From contig NZ_QVTE01000029.1 of the NCBI RefSeq assembly GCF_003429095.1, forward strand, positions 1 through 36,222: a stretch of 36,222 nt of DNA. Reading direction: 5' to 3'. Source of the stretch: Peribacillus saganii (GTDB lineage: Bacteria; Bacillota; Bacilli; Bacillales; DSM-1321). The translations under genes and the position numbers were made by a program. Below, one piece after another: positions 8,713-16,708 of this stretch; position 1 is the stretch's first letter; each line of letters opens with the position of its first letter. The notes beneath the pieces were generated by a model, which was not told where the DNA came from, searched no databases, and saw only the letters and a program-made list of their open reading frames with translations.

Positions 8713-10266
8713 TTACTCCTGCTCCACTTTTTTTAAAGGCTCTACAGCAGGGCCTTCTACAACCTCTCCGGTAAACGAAAAACGTGATCCATGGCAAGGG
8801 CAGTCCCATGTGCGTTCGCCATTATTCCATTCAACTTCACAGCCCATATGTGTACATGTCGTATCTACCAAATGAAGTGTTCCTTCTGTATCTCTGTATG
8901 CCCCGGCGCGTTTACCATTTATTGAAACCACACACGCTTCATCATCCTTAAGGATATCAGGTGTTATGCCCGTATTTTCCATTTTCCCTTGAATAAAATG
9001 CTTGGCAACATCAGCGTTTTCCTTAATAAAGGTTCCAGCACTTTTTACAGTCGATTTGGCATTGAATCGTGTAGGGGTATAAAGGTCATAGAAGCGGTTT
9101 TCTTTTTTCATAATCAAGTCTGTGAGTAATAAAGCAGCAGCCGTACTGTTTGTCATACCCCATTTTGCAAACCCGGTCCCAACCAGAATATTTGGGGAGC
9201 CGGAGGTAATTTCCCCTACATAAGGGATCTTGTCAAGGGTAATCAAATCCTGGGTTGACCATCTGTATGGAATTTCCTTTATTCCAAATGTTTGGGCAGC
9301 ATATGACTCCAATGCTTGATAATGCTCCAGCGTATGATGACTCTGGCCTGTCTTGTGGCTTTCTCCGCCAAACAATACTAACGGCTCACTGCCATTTACA
9401 GAAGTGCAGCGGAGTGATCGTGTAGGCTGTTCAGCATTAATATACATTCCGCCTGGATAGTCCTTTTCTGTATTAACCGCTATTACATATGATCTATCTG
9501 GATGAAGTCTTGTAAAATAAAGTCCTTTTCCATCATAGAAAGGGTAGTGAGAACCAACAATAACCGTATTAGAGGAGATTGCATGTCCATCTCTTGTTAA
9601 CACTCTAGGATGGTCGCCTTCTTCAATGTCTATGGCGGTTGTATCCTCGAATATTTTCCCTCCAGCCCCGGTAATAACAGGAATAAGTGAGGTCAAGTAT
9701 TTCAATGGATGGAATTGTCCCTGATTTCTCATCACTATGGCCGTTTTAATTTCAATAGGAAGAGGGAGGTTATCAACTATTTCTCCCGGAATACCGAGTC
9801 TGTCGTATGCTTTTTTTTCGTTTTGAATTTTTTCTATATATTTGTCGTCATTCGTATAAACATAGGCATCTTCTGTTGAAAGATCACAGTCTATGTTATG
9901 TTCTTCGACAAGATTCCTTATAAAATTCATTGCTTCGCTATTTGCTTCATAATAGAGCTTCGCTTGATTTTCCCCAACTGAATTGATCAATTGGTCATAT
10001 ATTAACCCATGCTGGGCAGTGATTTTTGCTGTTGTATGCCCTGTTGTACCGTTCAAAATTTTCCCTGAATCAATTACTGTGACTTTTACGCCCTGCTTTG
10101 AAAGTAAGTAGGCTGATGTAATACCTAATATTCCGGCACCCACAATGGCTACATCGGTTTCAATATTTTCCTGGAGCTTAGGGAAAGAGGGGAGGGGAGC
10201 TGAATCCCTCCAATAAGGTTCAGGTATCTGGGGAAGGGACCATTCTCTGTTTTTAAAATCATCCAT
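8713..10266 (-). CDS. FAD-dependent oxidoreductase with C-terminal Rieske domain (YhfW-like)
   Basis: 517-residue fusion. The N-terminal DAO-type FAD domain carries a dinucleotide-binding motif (VAIVGAGILGITSAYLLSK, about 39-57). The C-terminal Rieske [2Fe-2S] domain has CTHMGC at 471-476 and CPCHGS at 489-494. Cluster ligands should be Cys471, His473, Cys489 and His492, and Cys476/Cys491 match the disulphide pair of bc1-type Rieske proteins. It corresponds to B. subtilis YhfW, whose substrate is unknown; amine or amino-acid oxidation is plausible from the FAD domain. No signal peptide is visible, so it is probably cytosolic. Confidence 0.92.
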   Translation of the reverse strand: MDDFKNREWSLPQIPEPYWRDSAPLPSFPKLQENIETDVAIVGAGILGITSAYLLSKQGVKVTVIDSGKILNGTTGHTTAKITAQHGLIYDQLINSVGENQAKLYYEANSEAMNFIRNLVEEHNIDCDLSTEDAYVYTNDDKYIEKIQNEKKAYDRLGIPGEIVDNLPLPIEIKTAIVMRNQGQFHPLKYLTSLIPVITGAGGKIFEDTTAIDIEEGDHPRVLTRDGHAISSNTVIVGSHYPFYDGKGLYFTRLHPDRSYVIAVNTEKDYPGGMYINAEQPTRSLRCTSVNGSEPLVLFGGESHKTGQSHHTLEHYQALESYAAQTFGIKEIPYRWSTQDLITLDKIPYVGEITSGSPNILVGTGFAKWGMTNSTAAALLLTDLIMKKENRFYDLYTPTRFNAKSTVKSAGTFIKENADVAKHFIQGKMENTGITPDILKDDEACVVSINGKRAGAYRDTEGTLHLVDTTCTHMGCEVEWNNGERTWDCPCHGSRFSFTGEVVEGPAVEPLKKVEQE

Positions 10267-10574
10267 GTGGTAATCCTCCGTTTTCTAAGAAAATTCAATT
10301 GCTAACATTAGTTTGTCCACTATTTACCATACCCATAAACCTAGGTTCTACTCGTAGTGAACGTGAATTGTGTTTAAGTATCTTTATATATAAAAGAACG
10401 ATTGGAACAGCTATCACTTGTAGAAAAAGACCCCCCATTTTTATGGAAAGTACAGGGTCAGAAGGGTCTAATTTGCCCCGTTTTTAAAAAGAAAGAAGTG
10501 GTAAAAGCTTCTATTAAACGTTAATTTCTTATCGAGGATTGGGAAGAGGATTGAACAACGCCTAAAAAAATGGT
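10267..10574. other. Intergenic stretch without a recognised gene
   Basis: AT-rich spacer between the Rieske oxidoreductase start and the octamer array. No coding text, hairpin terminator or repeat was recognised on either strand. It must contain the promoter of the minus-strand oxidoreductase, and may contain more degenerate octamers near its right end. Confidence 0.5.
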
Positions 10575-10713
10575 TGTTTACAAAAATGTTTACATGTATA
10601 CAAAAAAAGAAGTTTTGTGTACAAAATATGTATACTTGTAAACAAATATGTATACATACCGTTAAATCAACATGTGTACATATTTGTTTGTGTTGTATAC
10701 AAAAATGAAAACA
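10575..10713. repeat. TGTNTACA octamer array, candidate parC centromere
   Basis: Nine palindromic or near-palindromic octamers fall in 127 bp. They are TGTTTACA (10575, 10587), TGTATACA (10595, 10649, 10694), TGTGTACA (10616, 10673), TGTATACT (10629) and TGTAAACA (10637). A degenerate TGAAAACA follows at 10706. Start-to-start spacings are 12, 8, 21, 13, 8, 12, 24, 21 and 12 bp. Many sites therefore recur at about 20-21 bp, two helical turns, with intercalated sites offset by 8 or 12 bp. The array lies 33 bp upstream of the -35 box of the parM-like gene, where type II plasmid partition loci carry their ParR-binding centromere. Function as parC is inferred. Confidence 0.75.
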
Positions 10714-10745
10714 ATCAAAAGGGTAATAATGCAACTTTGGGAGTA

Positions 10746-10774
10746 TTGACCATTTAACGATTCTTTTTTATTCT
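10746..10774 (+). promoter_or_regulatory. Candidate promoter of the parM-parR cassette
   Basis: TTGACC (10746-10751) and TATTCT (10769-10774) are separated by exactly 17 bp, a fair sigma-A promoter. It starts 33 bp after the octamer array and about 50 bp before the translation start, so a protein bound at the array could autoregulate it. Confidence 0.5.
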
Positions 10775-10823
10775 TAATCTAGTAAAAGGTAAAAACTAAT
10801 TGAAAATTGAAAGGATGATTATT

Positions 10824-12029
10824 TTGACCAACTCACGTATCGCCGCAGTAGACGTAGGAAACGATGCGATTAAAGCTCTTTTTGGCAAACTGGATTCTGA
10901 ACTTTACATACCAAACGTAATTGCTAGAGATATCGAGGACAGACCCGTTATTGGAATTGAAGAACTTGATGAAAAGGATCCTCTTGAAGGTATCCATATC
11001 AAAGTACATTCCCCTGCCCTTCAAGAGAACAATGCCATTTACCGTGTCGGTAATCTGGCAACAAAAAGCGATAACCCTTCAGAGCTTGATCCGGGAAGCA
11101 GCAAATCAGAGGAAGACCAAACCCTTATTATGCTATTTGCAGCATTGGCATTAGATGCTGTGAACGAAGAGAACCCAGCAGGCTTCCGTAAAGTAAATAA
11201 TGTTATAGAAGCAAATTATACACTTGGAACAGGACTGCCCCTTCGCGAAGTAAAAGAAGGTAAAGATGTTGGTTACCGTTCTAAATTGCTAGGAAACGTC
11301 CACCAAGTAGAATTTTTAATCACTCCGAAATACCAGGGATTAAAAGTTAATATTAAATTTGAAGAAGTGAAGGTTTATCCGGAAGGTTTTGCTGCCTATA
11401 TCAACCTTGTTATGGATAACGATTTAAATATCATTAACCGTGACCTAATCGATAAGCGCATCCTTATCCAGGATATCGGCGGTCTCTCTACTGATATAGC
11501 AGTAATTAAAAATCGGAAGGTAGATGACGATAAGGCACAGGGCTTTAACCTCGGTGTTGCTGAATCTTTAGAAGCAATCCGTGAAGAAATCAGAAAGAAG
11601 CATGGCGTAGAGCTTGATAGCCGACGTGATGTAGTAGAGATCATTACAAAGAAGAATGATAGAAATCATATCATGGTCAGAGGAAGCCGTACGAGCGTCC
11701 ACGACATCACGGATCGGATTTTGCTTGAACTTGCTAAGAAGCAATACCGTCATTTGCGCAATGTATGGCAGAAAAACTCACAGACGGAAATCTGCTATTT
11801 TGTAGGCGGCGGTGCAATTGTTTTAAAGGATTATTTAAAAACATTGAACAATAATCTGGATGGCTATAATATTGACTTCTTTGAAGACGAAAAAGAAAGC
11901 ATTTGGATGATGGCTAATGCATACTACAAACTGATTTCTGATTTTACTAGAAGGACGTCAAGTGAAACAATGAAAGCTGCCGATAAGGGAGCCAAGAAAG
12001 AAGAGCAAAAGGCTGGCGCAGCGAAATAG
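10824..12029 (+). CDS. parM: ParM/StbA-like actin-family ATPase
   Basis: Actin-superfamily protein of the ParM/StbA (Alp) group, which polymerises into filaments that push apart DNA bound by its adaptor. All three nucleotide-binding signatures are visible: phosphate-1 AAVDVGNDAIKALFG near the N-terminus (Asp 10), phosphate-2 DIGGLSTDIAV from Asp 217, and the adenosine motif FVGGGA (Val 327). The length of 401 residues is slightly above plasmid R1 ParM (about 320). The frame is open from TTG 10800, but TTG 10824 is preferred: it follows GAAAGGATGA at a good distance and places the actin core directly at the N-terminus (MTNSRIAAVDVGND). The C-terminus is a Lys/Ala-rich tail. The parR-like gene follows after 9 bp. 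Confidence 0.9.
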   Translation: MTNSRIAAVDVGNDAIKALFGKLDSELYIPNVIARDIEDRPVIGIEELDEKDPLEGIHIKVHSPALQENNAIYRVGNLATKSDNPSELDPGSSKSEEDQTLIMLFAALALDAVNEENPAGFRKVNNVIEANYTLGTGLPLREVKEGKDVGYRSKLLGNVHQVEFLITPKYQGLKVNIKFEEVKVYPEGFAAYINLVMDNDLNIINRDLIDKRILIQDIGGLSTDIAVIKNRKVDDDKAQGFNLGVAESLEAIREEIRKKHGVELDSRRDVVEIITKKNDRNHIMVRGSRTSVHDITDRILLELAKKQYRHLRNVWQKNSQTEICYFVGGGAIVLKDYLKTLNNNLDGYNIDFFEDEKESIWMMANAYYKLISDFTRRTSSETMKAADKGAKKEEQKAGAAK

Positions 12030-12038
12030 GTGGAATAA

Positions 12039-12632
12039 ATGACAAACAAGAATTCCTCAGGGATCAAAAGGGGACAGGCCATTACATTCCGTGTCCCCTC
12101 TGATGCTCCTGATCATATTGTCAGGCAATTGCAGAAGTTGAAAGAAACCGAGAAGAGGAATTTTTCAAGCAAAATTGCAGAATATGTTATAGAGGGTGTA
12201 AGTAATTCTTATACCAGGGAGCGGGAAATGATCTCAGTTCCGCTTCCGCAGAAGCTGAGTAAATCGCAGCGGGATTGGCTTAAGCACTCTCACTCGGAAG
12301 CTATGCTCGGAAGCATTCTTTTTCACCTGCTTTCTGATCCGCTGAGAGCCACTGCCCTGCTGGCTTCCTTAAACAGCAACGCACTTGAAATAGATGATGC
12401 ATTGTATCTTCAGGAGACACCTGAAAAGGCCATTCCGGTGCAGAGTAAGCCTGCTATTGAAAAAGAAGAAGCTGAAGAGCAGCCTTTGTTCAGCGAAGAA
12501 AGCGTTGATGATCTTGCTGATTTTGACTGGGAGCAGGCCCGAAGTTCTTATGAAGAGCTTGAGGAGCAAACTGAGCCGGAAGAAAGCCTTGATGATCTTT
12601 TAGGGGACTTCCTTGCGCAAATGAATAAATAG
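12039..12632 (+). CDS. parR: ParR-like ribbon-helix-helix segregation adaptor
   Basis: 197-residue protein immediately after the ParM-like gene; its ribosome binding site (AGGTGGA) overlaps the parM stop. The N-terminus GQAITFRVPSDAPD (about 12-25) is a beta-strand typical of ribbon-helix-helix DNA-binding proteins. Two helices follow (about 25-54, HIVRQLQKLKE and KIAEYVIEGV), as in plasmid ParR. The C-terminal third is acidic and probably disordered, ending in a possible amphipathic helix SLDDLLGDFLAQMNK. In known ParR proteins the C-terminus contacts the ParM filament tip, so this helix is the likely ParM-binding part. The family call rests on fold-level resemblance, gene order and the adjacent array. 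Confidence 0.75.
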   Translation: MTNKNSSGIKRGQAITFRVPSDAPDHIVRQLQKLKETEKRNFSSKIAEYVIEGVSNSYTREREMISVPLPQKLSKSQRDWLKHSHSEAMLGSILFHLLSDPLRATALLASLNSNALEIDDALYLQETPEKAIPVQSKPAIEKEEAEEQPLFSEESVDDLADFDWEQARSSYEELEEQTEPEESLDDLLGDFLAQMNK

Positions 12633-13006
12633 ATTACAAAAGCGGTGGCACCCTGACAAAAGGATTATTGACTAGGTTCTGAGATGTCCTATTCCAAACG
12701 TCCGCGCAAGTCCATCTTTTCATAAGGACCGGCTAAAAGCGTCACTTATCTGCACAAAAAAACGCATGATTCCTATCATGCGTTTTTTTGTATAGAAGGG
12801 CTGATGAGCGATTGGACTATGGCTAGGCGTCAAATGAAATAGGCAAAACAACGGAAAAACATGCATTATCCTTACCATATGTGTGAAAATTAATAGGACA
12901 AAGATATTCTAAAAGGATAATGATGCGCACGGACAGGAATAATTATGCAATAATAAAGCTTTCTAACCAAAGTTTAAGCAGATCCTTAGGAAAGAAGGAA
13001 TTATAG
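12633..13006. other. Spacer after parR holding its terminator and the helicase leader
   Basis: 374 bp without a credible gene. After the terminator at 12756-12789, the rest (12790-13006) is a long AT-rich upstream region of the DEAD-box helicase gene, with no clear sigma-A promoter chosen. No octamers like those at 10575-10713 were seen here, so the candidate centromere is one-sided. Confidence 0.5.
12756..12789 (+). terminator. Terminator of the parM-parR cassette
   Basis: A perfect 15-bp stem (AAAAAAACGCATGAT against ATCATGCGTTTTTTT) with a TCCT loop. It closes the cassette 123 bp after the parR stop and is symmetrical enough to work on both strands. Confidence 0.88.
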
Positions 13007-14560
13007 ATGGATTTTATAAAGTTGGGAATTGGTCAGGAAGTGAACAACCTGCTCCGTGAAAATGGAATAACAGAGCCAACACCGATTCAAAAGGAAGCTA
13101 TTCCCGTCTTGCTGGAAGGAGAGGATATCATTGGACAGGCAAAAACAGGAACGGGGAAGACTCTTGCTTTTTTGCTGCCAATCTTGGAGAAGGTAGATCC
13201 TGAACCGGAACATATACAAGCTCTGATTGTTACACCAACCCGTGAACTTGCTCTGCAAATTACAAATGAAATGAAGAAGCTGACTTCCGCTAAAGAAGGT
13301 CTCCAAGTCCTCGCTGTTTACGGGGGGCAGGACGTTGAGCAGCAGTTAAAGAAGCTGAAGCGGAACATTTCCGTTGTAGTAGCGACACCCGGCAGGTTAC
13401 TCGACCATATGAGGCGGGGAACGATAGATCTGTCTAATTTATCTATGCTTGTACTGGATGAAGCCGATCAAATGCTTCATATTGGATTTTTGCCTGAAGT
13501 AGAGGAGATTATCCGAGCAGCCTCTCCGGACAGGCAAACCATGTTATTTTCTGCAACGATGCCTGAACAAGTGAAGACTCTCGCACGAAAATACTTAAAA
13601 AAACCAAAAACAGTAGCGGTCAAAAGCAGCCAGGTTACTGTAGAAGAGATAAGTCAGCTGATTGTGGAAACAACAGATAGAGGAAAGCAGGCAGCATTGC
13701 TTAATAAAATCAACGAAGAACGTCCCTTTCTTGGTATTATCTTTTGCAGAACAAAGCGTCGAGTAAGCAAGCTGAATGAGTCATTGGTGAGCCTTGGTTA
13801 TGTATCAGATGAACTGCATGGTGATTTATCGCAGGCAAAACGTGAAAGGGTAATGAAACGATTTAGGGACGCGGAGCTTCACTTACTGGTTGCTACCGAC
13901 GTGGCCGCACGGGGATTAGATGTAGAGGGCGTGACCCATGTATTCAACTATGATATCCCGGAGGATGCGGAAAGCTATATCCACCGCATTGGCCGTACAG
14001 GCAGGGCTGGGGGTGCCGGAAAAGCTATCACTTTTATCGCTCCAAAGGATTCAGGAGAAATGAAAGATATTGAAAAAGCAATTGGTCTATCAATTGAACG
14101 GGAGAAAACGGCGGAGGCAGAAAGGTATGAAAGTACGCCAAGCCACTCTCGGACAAACCAGACAAAGCCTCGGAACCGGCAAGCTGCCAGCAGCTCTGGA
14201 AGAAGAAGCCGCAATGAAACAGGCAGACAGGAGCGTTCAGGCAGGCAAAGAAGTGAAAGAAACGATTTTAGGACTGGCAGGCAAAGAAGTGAAGGAACCG
14301 ACTCGAGGACCGACAGGAACAGAAGTGAAAGAAACGATTCTAAGACTGGCAGGCCGAGAAGTGAAAGAAACGATTTTAGGACCGGCAGGCCGAGAAGTGA
14401 AAGAAACGATTTTAGGACTGGCAGGCCGAGAAGTGAAAGAAACGACTCCAAGCCCGGAAGACCGAATAGTCAAAGAGACGATTCCAGGCCTGGCAGACCT
14501 GGACACGGCAATAAGAAGGATAGCGCACGAAATTCAAAGCCGCAGGGCAAAAGAAGGTGA
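13007..14560 (+). CDS. DEAD-box ATP-dependent RNA helicase with repetitive Arg-rich tail
   Basis: 517-residue helicase of the CshA-like group, acting on RNA structure in ribosome assembly or mRNA decay. Visible motifs are the Q motif GITEPTPIQ (20-28), Walker A AKTGTGKT (45-52), VLDEAD, SAT, and motif [12 protein letters not shown]. After about residue 370 the C-terminus is a basic, disordered tail. It contains seven 12-residue units of the form [12 protein letters not shown] (14240-14491) and likely binds RNA non-specifically. ATG 13007 follows GAAGGAA. The sequence is CshA-like, but exact assignment among the several Bacillus helicase paralogues is not secure. It is unlikely to belong to the parM-parR operon because a strong terminator intervenes. 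Confidence 0.93.
   Translation: MDFIKLGIGQEVNNLLRENGITEPTPIQKEAIPVLLEGEDIIGQAKTGTGKTLAFLLPILEKVDPEPEHIQALIVTPTRELALQITNEMKKLTSAKEGLQVLAVYGGQDVEQQLKKLKRNISVVVATPGRLLDHMRRGTIDLSNLSMLVLDEADQMLHIGFLPEVEEIIRAASPDRQTMLFSATMPEQVKTLARKYLKKPKTVAVKSSQVTVEEISQLIVETTDRGKQAALLNKINEERPFLGIIFCRTKRRVSKLNESLVSLGYVSDELHGDLSQAKRERVMKRFRDAELHLLVATDVAARGLDVEGVTHVFNYDIPEDAESYIHRIGRTGRAGGAGKAITFIAPKDSGEMKDIEKAIGLSIEREKTAEAERYESTPSHSRTNQTKPRNRQAASSSGRRSRNETGRQERSGRQRSERNDFRTGRQRSEGTDSRTDRNRSERNDSKTGRPRSERNDFRTGRPRSERNDFRTGRPRSERNDSKPGRPNSQRDDSRPGRPGHGNKKDSARNSKPQGKRR
14240..14491 (+). repeat. 36-bp coding minisatellite in the helicase gene
   Basis: Seven in-frame 36-bp units begin at 14240, 14276, 14312, 14348, 14384, 14420 and 14456, each encoding a 12-residue block based on [12 protein letters not shown]. 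Units 4 and 5 encode identical blocks. The repeat keeps long stop-free frames on both strands, which is why overlapping pseudo-ORFs appear here. Confidence 0.9.
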
Positions 14561-14601
14561 CTTGCACCCGAATAGCAGACAAATAAAGCTTTAAACCTAA
14601 G

Positions 14602-14632
14602 GAACCCGCTGGAACATTCAGCGGGTTCTTTT
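14602..14632 (+). terminator. Terminator after the helicase gene
   Basis: GAACCCGCTG pairs perfectly with CAGCGGGTTC around a 7-nt loop, followed by TTTT. It isolates the helicase gene from the lia promoter region. Confidence 0.85.
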
Positions 14633-14680
14633 CTGCTGAAAAGACAAAAAGCTATAACTTTCTTAAAAGCCTAATCCAAC

Positions 14681-14696
14681 TAAGACTCAAGTCTTA
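14681..14696. promoter_or_regulatory. Candidate LiaR operator upstream of liaI
   Basis: A perfect 7-2-7 inverted repeat, TAAGACT-CA-AGTCTTA, lies 80 bp before the liaI start. It ends next to where the -35 of a promoter with -10 TATGTA (14722-14727) would sit; no good -35 hexamer is present, which suits an activator-dependent promoter. The ACT/AGT half-sites resemble those of LiaR/VraR-type regulators. Binding by the LiaR encoded downstream is inferred from position and family. Confidence 0.55.
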
Positions 14697-14776
14697 CTGG
14701 AAAATATAGCTAACGAGCAATTATGTATTCCCTTAAATCCAGGTAAGCTAGAAACATGAAAAGGAGGAACGAGAAA

Positions 14777-15130
14777 ATGAAAAAATTCGGATTGTTTTTA
14801 GTAGGTGGTATTGCAGCCATTACACTTTTGGCAAATGTGGGGCCGATGATCGGATTAGCGATCAGCCTTGTCATTCTTTACTTCGTTTTTAAAGAATTCC
14901 TAAAGGCAAGCAAAACCCCCAGTAAAATTGCCTGGGCAATTATCGGTCTAATCGCTTTAACTGCTTCACTGGCAAATGTGCCATCCATCATCGGGTTAGT
15001 TGCCGCATATGTGCTGTATTTTGTTTATAAAAAATGGAATGAAACGAAAGAAACCAACAAAACAGTGGAAAGCGACCCATTCATCAATTTTGAAAAGCAA
15101 TGGGCTGAATTAAAAAATACTAAAATTTAA
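14777..15130 (+). CDS. liaI: LiaI-like membrane protein
   Basis: 117-residue hydrophobic protein with about four short membrane segments arranged as two similar halves: a LLANVGPMIGLAISLVILYF stretch and a SLANVPSIIGLVAAYVLYF stretch, each followed by a charged loop. This suggests an internal duplication. In B. subtilis LiaI anchors the phage-shock protein LiaH to the membrane under cell-wall antibiotic stress. The start is ATG 14777, six codons inside the longest frame, because AAAGGAGG lies at 14759-14766. It is first in the lia locus, 14 bp before liaH. Identification rests on position and topology more than on sequence. Confidence 0.72.
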   Translation: MKKFGLFLVGGIAAITLLANVGPMIGLAISLVILYFVFKEFLKASKTPSKIAWAIIGLIALTASLANVPSIIGLVAAYVLYFVYKKWNETKETNKTVESDPFINFEKQWAELKNTKI

Positions 15131-15144
15131 AGGAGAGTTTTAAA

Positions 15145-15792
15145 ATGAAAAATTTATTTAACAGAATCGTTAATGTAATAACTGCTGATATCCACGAGGT
15201 ACTTGATCAAAAGGAACAGAAAAACCCAATTGCTACCTTAAACCAATATCTGCGGGAATGTGAGCAAGAAACAGAGAAAGTTCGTAAGCTAGTAGAACGC
15301 CAGCATCTGTTAAAAGAGGAATTCAGCAGGGAATATCTTTACGCAAGAGATTTAGCGGAAAAGCGCAAAAGGCAGGCAGCGATTGCAAAGGAAGCGGGAG
15401 AAAGTGAACTTCATGAATTCGCTGTCCAGGAATATGGAATGTTTGAGGAACGGTCTTTCCGTCTCAAAGATGCAATGCAAAAAGCGGCAGCCCAGTTGAC
15501 TGAGCTAGAGCGTAAATATGAAGAAATGAGACATAAGCTAAAGGATATGAACATTAAGCGCATGGAGTTAATGGGCCGTGAAAATACCGTCAGAGCTCAT
15601 TACCGCATGAATCAAGTGCTTGAGCCGGCGAGCTATGCCAACCAATCTTTTTCAAGATTCTCTGAGATGGAAAACTATCTGGAAAGGCTTGAACATAAAG
15701 TAAACTCAGCATTCTATCGGAACACCATTGATGCACGGATTCACCAGCTTGAAAAAGAACAGAAACATAAAGAAACCCATTCTATTTCCTAA
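15145..15792 (+). CDS. liaH: LiaH, PspA/IM30 family phage-shock protein
   Basis: 215-residue, almost wholly helical coiled-coil protein of the PspA/IM30 family. The start MKNLFNRIVNVITADIHEVL is the usual amphipathic N-terminal helix, and the following Glu/Lys/Arg-rich heptads form the long hairpin. LiaH assembles into large rings that protect the cytoplasmic membrane when lipid II-cycle antibiotics act. The ribosome binding site AAAGGAGAG is optimal. A terminator follows at 15808, so liaI-liaH is probably the strongly induced transcript of the locus. Confidence 0.9.
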   Translation: MKNLFNRIVNVITADIHEVLDQKEQKNPIATLNQYLRECEQETEKVRKLVERQHLLKEEFSREYLYARDLAEKRKRQAAIAKEAGESELHEFAVQEYGMFEERSFRLKDAMQKAAAQLTELERKYEEMRHKLKDMNIKRMELMGRENTVRAHYRMNQVLEPASYANQSFSRFSEMENYLERLEHKVNSAFYRNTIDARIHQLEKEQKHKETHSIS

Positions 15793-15807
15793 ACTAATCA
15801 TGGTATT

Positions 15808-15839
15808 CTAAAAAGGCGTAGGTATCTGAGCCTTTTTAG
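15808..15839 (+). terminator. Terminator between liaH and liaF
   Basis: CTAAAAAGGC pairs perfectly with GCCTTTTTAG, 16 bp after the liaH stop. The T run is in the stem rather than after it, so termination may be partial. It would separate high liaIH output from low liaFSR expression. Confidence 0.65.
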
Positions 15840-15979
15840 GTTAACCAGGAAAATATGAATTTCGTATAACCGCTTATACAATGCTCAATAAATCCATTTT
15901 TTGAGCTGTTGTTCATAGAATAATAACCGGTGGTTCGTAAGTGACATTCGGCCGGGATGAAGAGGGAAGGAGGCCGCTC

Positions 15980-16708
15980 GTGTTCAAAAATATGAAAACG
16001 GATTTAATCAGCTGGATATTATTAATAGGTTTGATTGTCCTTGTCTTAGAAATCTCTTTCTTTGATGGAGGGCTCATCTTTTCCCTTCTCATTTCAGCAG
16101 GATGTATTTATATCGGACGCAAAAAAAGAGGCCGTACCATAGGCAGTGTTTTATTTTGGCTTGGAGTCATCATGGCAGTGGTAACCGTTATGAATATGAT
16201 GGCCTTTAAATTTTTTATTATGGCGATACTGGCCTATATACTGTTCCTTTATATTCAGTCAAGAAAGGAACCTGAAAAGGTGGAGCCGACTGTAAAAAAA
16301 CCTGTCGATAAGCCTCTTGATATGGTAATAAAGAAACCTCTTCTAGGAAATAAACTATTCGGACATGGAAAAACACCAGACCATGTCTACGAATGGAATG
16401 ATATTAACATCCAGACCGGTATTGGAGATACAGTGATTGATCTGAGCAATACAGTTCTGCCAAAGGGTGAAGCCATCATTTCCATCCGGAGTTTTATTGG
16501 GAATATTAAGATTTTCATCCCATATGAAATGGAAGTATCTGTACACCACTCTGTATTAGCAGGTACCGCAGAAATATTACAGCACCAGGAAAAAAGGATT
16601 TTTAATCAGAATATGTCAGTGCAGACGCCTGATTATGAAAACGCGGAACAAAAGGTGAAAATCCTTACCTCGCTTATTTCCGGGAATCTAGAGGTGAAAC
16701 GGATATGA
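15980..16708 (+). CDS. liaF: LiaF, inhibitor of the LiaSR system
   Basis: Membrane-bound repressor of LiaS in the envelope stress response. The N-terminal part has four hydrophobic segments (about residues 7-105), a Lys/Pro-rich linker (EPEKVEPTVKKPVDKP) follows, and the C-terminal half is the beta-rich cell-wall-active domain (IGDTVIDLSNTVLPKGEAII). GTG 15980 is chosen because GGAAGGAGG lies at 15965-15973; the upstream GTG at 15941 has none. The result is 242 residues, as in B. subtilis LiaF (241). Its stop overlaps the liaS start (ATGA). Confidence 0.9.
   Translation: MFKNMKTDLISWILLIGLIVLVLEISFFDGGLIFSLLISAGCIYIGRKKRGRTIGSVLFWLGVIMAVVTVMNMMAFKFFIMAILAYILFLYIQSRKEPEKVEPTVKKPVDKPLDMVIKKPLLGNKLFGHGKTPDHVYEWNDINIQTGIGDTVIDLSNTVLPKGEAIISIRSFIGNIKIFIPYEMEVSVHHSVLAGTAEILQHQEKRIFNQNMSVQTPDYENAEQKVKILTSLISGNLEVKRI

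Noticed and set aside
10468..10734. 88-codon minus-strand frame across the octamer array
   Set aside because: Its His/Cys/Phe-rich text simply translates the TGTNTACA repeats; it has no ribosome binding site or family.
14070..14594. Overlapping plus-strand frame of 174 codons, and minus-strand frames of 158 and 89 codons, in the helicase tail
   Set aside because: They are stop-free shadows of the 36-bp repeat; composition and the absence of ribosome binding sites support only the helicase frame.
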